A DNA stretch of 64,000 bases from Calamus simplicifolius (taxonomy: Eukaryota; Streptophyta; Magnoliopsida; Arecales; Arecaceae): positions 52,095-116,094 of the forward strand of contig UESW01001671.1 of assembly GCA_900491605.1 (NCBI GenBank), in the 5' to 3' direction. Made by a program: the position numbers and the translations under genes. Numbering within the stretch: the first letter of the stretch is position 1; each line of letters begins with the position of its first letter. Below the pieces are notes generated by a model. It was not told where the DNA came from, ran no database searches, and was given only the letters and a program-made list of their open reading frames with translations. This document shows, piece by piece, positions 58,860 to 64,000 of the stretch.

Positions 58860-58906
58860 TTGGATCTTTAACTATTGATCGTTAGATCAATTAGAAATGA
58901 GCACTA

Positions 58907-58918
58907 GCTCTGATACCA
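58907..58918 (-). promoter_or_regulatory. Primer-binding site of element 2
   Basis: Minus strand TGGTATCAGAGC, the exact initiator tRNA-Met complement, two bases inside the 5' LTR. Confidence 0.9.
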
Positions 58919-58920
58919 AT

Positions 58921-60442
58921 TGTTGGCCCATATGGTAACCCAAGAGGGGGGGTAAATTAGGTTCTTTAAAAATTTAACACTTAAAACTTAAAACCTATCT
59001 CACAAGGATTAAGTGAACTTGTGAAGTAAAGCAATAATGTAAAACACAATAAGAGAGAGAGATATAGAGACAATCACTACAAACACAAGATATTTATAGT
59101 GGTTCAGTGTATCCCACACCTACGTCTACTCCCAAACAACTCTTGGGTCCACATTATAATCCACTGAATATAGTTGAGTTGTTTTACAAGCTCACAACTC
59201 TAACTTGTTGTTTTACACGGGGTCACAACGAACCTAGCCGGTTTTCACAGGTTCACCAGCACAAAACCCAACCTTAAGCTAAACTAGCTTGTTTCTGAGG
59301 TAAACTACCTCAACTAATTTAATCCTCTGATTGAATTAGTACATAGCAAATCATGGTAATGTTTACAATAATGGAAAGCTCCTTAAATTGAGCAAATAAA
59401 CAATGTAAATAAACAAGGGTAAGAAAAGCCTGATTGAAGCCAAGTGGATTTGAGCTTTTCTTCTTTCTTCTTTTCCTTCTCTCTTTTGAATGGTTGAATC
59501 AAGCTTCAGCTCTAATTCTTGATCGGAATCTATTGGAGAGAACTTTGTGGAAATAGGGCTTTTGCTCTTCTTCTCTTTTCTTTTGACAATCCTCCGAATT
59601 TGAACTTTTAGGGCTTAGGATTTCTCTTGAATCTCTCTTTGAAAGATAGATGTGAACTCAGAGATTTTTTCTTTAAATATCTCTTAATTTTTCTGCTATT
59701 TTCTCTCTATTTCTTGTTCTTCTTTTCAAATGGACAAATCCCTCCTTTTATAGAGTCTTAATCCGAGATTAGGTGAGAAAATAGCCGTTACAAAGTACCT
59801 TGGATGATTCTCCATGCAAGAAAATAGATCCGTTGAGAGTTAGGTGAGAAAATATATCCGTTAGAGCTGATCTGGCACTTTTGAAAATCATCTTTCCGTT
59901 AGAGCTGATCCTTGACAGGTTGGAGTTGACTCCAACTTTTCATGTGTCGACTCCAGATCATCTTTCCATAAATAGCAAAAATTAATTCGACATAGAGTCG
60001 GCTCTGACTTTGCAAAGTGTCGACTCCCTGCTGACTGGAGTCGGCTCCCGATTTTTGATGTGTCGGCTCCAGAAATCGCTCCAAAAAATATAGTCTATGT
60101 AACTCAGGTTAGAGTCGGCTCCATCAGGTCGGGTGTCGGCTCCGAAATTTCAGGTGTTGGCTTCGAAACTCTAGGTGTCGACTTCGAACCATGCCAAAAA
60201 TCTAGAATTGTTCTGGAGTCGGCTCGAGTGGTTCTAGGTGTCGGCTTCAAGTTCTGAACTTAAATAAATCCCATTAAAATTCAATTCAAAACTGATTTCT
60301 AAGTACCATTTGGATAAATAACCGATCTTAATTCCTGAAACACTTATCAAATCTATCAGAAACACAATGAATATACTCATGGTTTATGTTAATCATCAAA
60401 ATCAATAATTGGGTAAATAATTTCTCAATAATTTTTTCAACA
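58921..60442 (-). repeat. 5' LTR of element 2
   Basis: 1,522 bases, TGTTGGCCC to TTCAACA in plus-strand order, palindrome-type cluster at about 59920-60250. Confidence 0.93.
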
Positions 60443-60447
60443 AAAAT
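60443..60447. repeat. Target-site duplication, right, element 2 (AAAAT)
   Basis: Matches 31633-31637. Confidence 0.85.
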
Positions 60448-60930
60448 TTTCTTTATAATTGATATATAGTTTTGTAGTATGATGTTTAGCAAGATGATGT
60501 TAAATTTATTTTAATATATACATTACTTGATTAAAATATAGAAATGGATACTCATTGAATTGTAAGTTTATATCATTTTTACCATATTTTATAGATTCTC
60601 AAGATGTCACTATGGAGAGGAGTGAGCAGATAAACTAGAGAGTTTATTGTATTTTAAAGATATGTAATAAACAATTTCTTTTTGATGATATTGTAGTATA
60701 TATTTTATTTTGGCTAAGACATGATTGTTTAGAAGTGATAATTTGTCATGCCTTGCATGTCTTTAAAGTCACAACCTAAGGGCACGCGACTGATGATCCC
60801 AAATCAGGTAGCGGGTTTGAGGCATGTTATTCACACTCCACATTTACTTTTGAATTTTTTATCTATAATGGTTATCCATAAATGCTACATATTCATACAT
60901 AGCTAAAATATCTATTCTCCATATTCATGC
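60448..60930. other. Intergenic DNA, no gene recognised
   Basis: AT-rich. A GC-balanced patch at about 60745-60835 (aagggcacgcgactgatg, then aggtagcgggtttgaggc) looks repeat-derived but I cannot assign it. Confidence 0.5.
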
Positions 60931-60934
60931 CTAG

Positions 60935-61145
60935 AGATGCAATTGAGTCGAGATAGCTCGCGAATAGCTCGAAATTGATTCAAGAAATACTCGAAATCGA
61001 CTCGTTGCTTATCGAGTCAAGCTCGAGCTCGAGCTACTCGAGTATGCTATCAAGTAGAACTTGAGCTTGAGTTACTCAAGTATATTATCGAATCAATTTT
61101 GAGTATTAAAATACTCGGCTCGAAAAGCTCACGAACTTGATCGAG
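60935..61145. repeat. TCGAGC-rich dispersed repeat
   Basis: Dense words such as gagctcgagctactcgag and actcgaaatcgactcg. This composition is familiar from small non-autonomous DNA elements (possibly hAT-like) in plant genomes. The termini and duplication were not resolved. Confidence 0.5.
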
Positions 61146-63490
61146 CTTACATAATATTATTATTTTACCCTTATAATTTATATATTTACAATATTATCCT
61201 AATTATATAAAACTAAAAATCTTATATTTTTATATAAATATTAATTTTTATAATGAAAAGATAAGAATTTAATAAGATGAATTTTTTAAAACATAAAATT
61301 CTTTTTGATTAGCATGGGCTCTATATTGGGTCAAGTAATTAAAAAAAAAGCTACCGGATAGAGCTCATCTCTAGGAGGAAAATGAACTGTTGTCCCTATG
61401 AACAGTGAGGGGATAGGGCTCATCTCTAAGCCATATCTCCATTAAAGATAACGATAATCTTTGGTCGCCATTAGCCATGGTCGTCGGTCATCACCATGGA
61501 TAGCTTTGGCTTAAAAATTCGGCATTGAAGGTTGTGGTAGATTGGAGGTTGCAGGAAGGAGCCTTCTTCCTTGAAGCCAAATTCATGATCGGATTTAATT
61601 TGATAAAACCCATGGTAAGACCTTGGAAATTAATCTATATGCTCTCTAATATTTGAATTATAGAAATCTTAAATAAATTTAGTAAGATAATTAGAGTTTA
61701 CTTGATTTTTTTGGCAATCTTTGTCTAGGAAAATAGACCGTCGGTTTGGATTAGTGGGTGAGTTTTTATTCCCTCCGGTGGCGAATATGACAAGGTAATA
61801 GACCTATAAAATCCCTAAATCCTTCTTTTGCTTCTTCTAGAATTCAAGAATCATTTAGGAAGGATTAGAGTTGAGCTTTTTTGGGAATAGGATGCTTAAT
61901 ATTGTTTGAAGGCCCTGTTTCAAAGAAAGAACAGAGCTTATATATTCTTCTTGCCAATGGCTAGATCCCATTCCGGCAACGAAATAGAATAGGTAAGAAA
62001 TAGAATAGGTAAGAACATAGCTTTTTCCTTTTCTTTTTTAAACCATCCAGCATACTTCTACATGGAGTATATATGGATTTGTTGGGTCTAGACTCGTCTA
62101 AGAGAAAGTGGAAGGAAACGGATTTGTGTTTTCGGTCTTAGATTTTGATCAGAATGAACAGATCTTGAGCATCTTTGATGTCTTGATCTTTGGAAGCTCT
62201 TTTTTTTGTGGGATTTCTAATTTTGGTAGCTTGGAATGGGTAGAGTGATGAAAGCAGTGATAATTTGCATGTTTTCGAGAGGGATTCAGCGTTCTTGGGT
62301 TGGGCTTTGTGAATTCTGATGATGGACTTTTTTTTTGGTTGAATTCTTGACTGGATTTATACGATCATAGATCTGGATTGGGTTAACTGAGCCGGCTGGA
62401 ATGGTATGATTTGTTGACCTTGGAGAAAGCTGAGCTAGGGTTGGCATAGTTTTTATTACAATTCATTGTTTTTGCTTAGACGTTGATAGAAAGTATCGAT
62501 TGTTTGACTCTTTGAGTTGGTGGAGTATCGGGATCTTAGATCTCCATCTTCATAAAAATAAATCTCTTTCCTCCTAGCATAGACTTTTCTAACTTGTTAT
62601 TAGATGTCCATAATTTTGTTTTTATTAGCAGAACATGCATTATAACTTCAACCATTTATCAAGTTTATATATAAAAAGAAGGTTGCAGTAGATTGATTGT
62701 CAAAAAAAATTATAATCACACATTATGAATATAAATCCAATAGAGAAAATTGTTGAACTTATGGCATGCTACATCAATGTTATATAGTGAAAAATTTTAC
62801 AAGCATGGCTATGATGGTCCCTATAGGTGATGTGTCACAACGATATTCATATATGGTAGAAAATAAGCATGAGTTCTCATAAAAAAATTTAGTCAAAAAA
62901 ATAAAATAAAATACGTTTAGCAACTTAGAACATAGGATTATTTACAAAAAAGGAATTAATAAATATAATGATTAGATGGATAATTTATATAGTTTGCTTG
63001 CAAAAGACTAAGTAAATAGGAGAAAAATAAAAGAAATTGATGGTTTTAAGCTTGTTGGTTTTTTTTTCATTAAGCGTATCGGTTAGATATGATTAAGATG
63101 GTCCTATATTTGATATCGAGGGATTACGTGGATTCAAAATTTGAATCCACTATTAAGATAAATATCCTTCAACTATATCGGTTTGAAGCACCCTCTATGA
63201 TGGACAGATAAGGTATAAAGCAAAATAAAATGGTAAGGTCCCTGCCCTTAGTCTATACAAAAATTTTTACACCATCACTGAGAGAGACCATAAGGTGTGG
63301 AAGAGCCTTACCCTGATCTGAAGAAATATCAATCCATTTGCATTGATCAATGGCTAAAGGTATTTATATATCTATTCATTGTTTACATTTTATTATGATA
63401 AATTTATTGGTCCCATATTTTCGCATATTTGATATGCATATTATTTAGTTTGACAAACAGGCAATAGTGATCAATATAATTTTAGTCTAT
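61146..63490. other. Intergenic DNA, no gene recognised
   Basis: AT-rich, with a GC-balanced part at 61310-62560. I found no exon pattern or long frame. A short direct duplication (gaaatagaataggtaag twice) lies near 61980-62012. Confidence 0.5.
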
Positions 63491-63494
63491 CATT

Positions 63495-63505
63495 TGGTAT
63501 CAGAG
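63495..63505 (+). promoter_or_regulatory. Primer-binding-site-like motif (TGGTATCAGAG)
   Basis: Eleven bases of the initiator tRNA-Met complement, three bases after a possible LTR end (..tctatca). The sequence before it (about 63100-63490) may be an LTR and what follows the start of a retroelement, but no partner LTR or gag is visible in the window. Confidence 0.35.
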
Positions 63506-63595
63506 TCTATAAAAATGCCTATGCTTTGTTTATTGGGATTGTTTCCATTAATTTACGGATCTAATAAAATCCCCGTGAAACAATCATTATATCAT

Positions 63596-63935
63596 TTATT
63601 TGATAAAGAGGAGCAAGGCATTTTTGGTCTCTATTTCTCTCATCTAAGGATAGTCTTAAGGGGAGGCTACTGGTAGTACCCTGAATTATTTGACCCAATA
63701 AGCATATGGTAGGGATATTAGGAATGTACTAATAAGGGAGGCTACTGGTAGCATCTTAGTGCATTTTATTTGATAAAGAGGAGCAAGGCATTTTTTGTCT
63801 CTATTTATCTCATCTAGGGATAGTCTTAAGGGGAGGCTACTGGTAGTACCCTGAATTATTTGATCCAATGGGCATATGGTAGGGATATTAGGAATATACC
63901 AATAAGGGAGGCTACTTGTAGCATCTTAGTGCGTT
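63596..63935. repeat. 170-bp direct tandem duplication
   Basis: Units 63596-63765 and 63766-63935 agree at most positions. Each contains the word aaggggaggctac once and aagggaggctac once, so there is an inner ~76/94-base alternation. No coding frame runs through it. Confidence 0.92.
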
Positions 63936-64000
63936 TAACCCAACGTATCAGAAGAGTAAATAGGTCACCAAGAAGACTGTTCATGTCCATCAGATTTAGT

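Larger units (their letters stand above)
31638..60442 (-). mobile_element. Sirevirus-type Ty1/copia retrotransposon, element 2, with two nested insertions
   Basis: Minus-strand element of the same family as element 1: 5' LTR 58921-60442, gag, pol, env-like ORF, 3' LTR 31638-41077. The 3' LTR is split by a long-LTR element (32750-40631). The gag gene is split by Sirevirus element 3 (47662-57861) in opposite orientation. After subtracting both, about 10.7 kb remains, a normal size for the lineage. The AAAAT TSD supports the outer limits. Confidence 0.92.

Noticed and set aside
1..64000. tRNA, rRNA or other structured RNA genes
   Set aside because: I looked for cloverleaf signatures and rRNA words and saw none. 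The tRNA-like words TGGTATCAGAGC are primer-binding sites of retroelements.

Overview
The window is repeat-dominated nuclear DNA from a flowering plant, probably a monocot; I cannot name the species. The evidence is GT-AG exon pieces of plant gene families (CSLA mannan synthase, TOM2A-like tetraspanin), Ty1/copia elements of Sirevirus type primed by initiator tRNA-Met, a long-LTR non-autonomous element, degraded LINEs and a CACTA-like end. The only gene that looks intact is a small one at 16058-16309, encoding an 83-residue protein of a plant family I recognise as DUF7722-like. It has its own TATA box and poly(A) signal.

Layout. (1) 1-8642: about 2.6 copies of a ~3.33 kb tandem unit. Each unit holds two adjacent exons of a TOM2A-like tetraspanin and a ~1.7 kb palindrome whose two arms each carry exons 1 and 2 of a CSLA gene, facing each other. 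All are fragments. (2) 8643-11900: a short inverted scrap of the unit, then LINE reverse-transcriptase and LINE RNase H remnants and a CACTA-like subterminal region. (3) 12786-15057: an 87-bp, GATC-rich tandem array, entered directly after a CSLA exon 1 scrap. (4) 15058-18809: ordinary intergenic DNA with the DUF7722-like gene. (5) 18815-28785: Sirevirus element 1, minus strand, target-site duplication (TSD) GAACA. (6) 28791-31632: intergenic DNA with an old LTR piece. (7) 31638-60442: Sirevirus element 2, minus strand, TSD AAAAT. It is interrupted by a long-LTR non-autonomous element in its 3' LTR (32750-40631, TSD GGAGT) and by Sirevirus element 3 in its gag gene in opposite orientation (47662-57861, plus strand, TSD GATGA). 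(8) 60448-64000: unassigned intergenic DNA with a TCGAGC-rich repeat, a primer-binding-site-like motif and a 170-bp tandem duplication.

The three Sireviruses have gag, pol (protease, integrase, RT, RNase H) and a third env-like ORF, all broken by stops or frameshifts, so none looks autonomous. Insertion order inside the nest is read from the duplications: element 2 first, then element 3 and the long-LTR element independently. The features I rate most worth following are the tandemly repeated CSLA palindromes, which would fold into long double-stranded RNA if transcribed, and the GAGTCGACTC-type palindrome clusters found both in the Sirevirus LTRs and in the leader of the env-like ORF.
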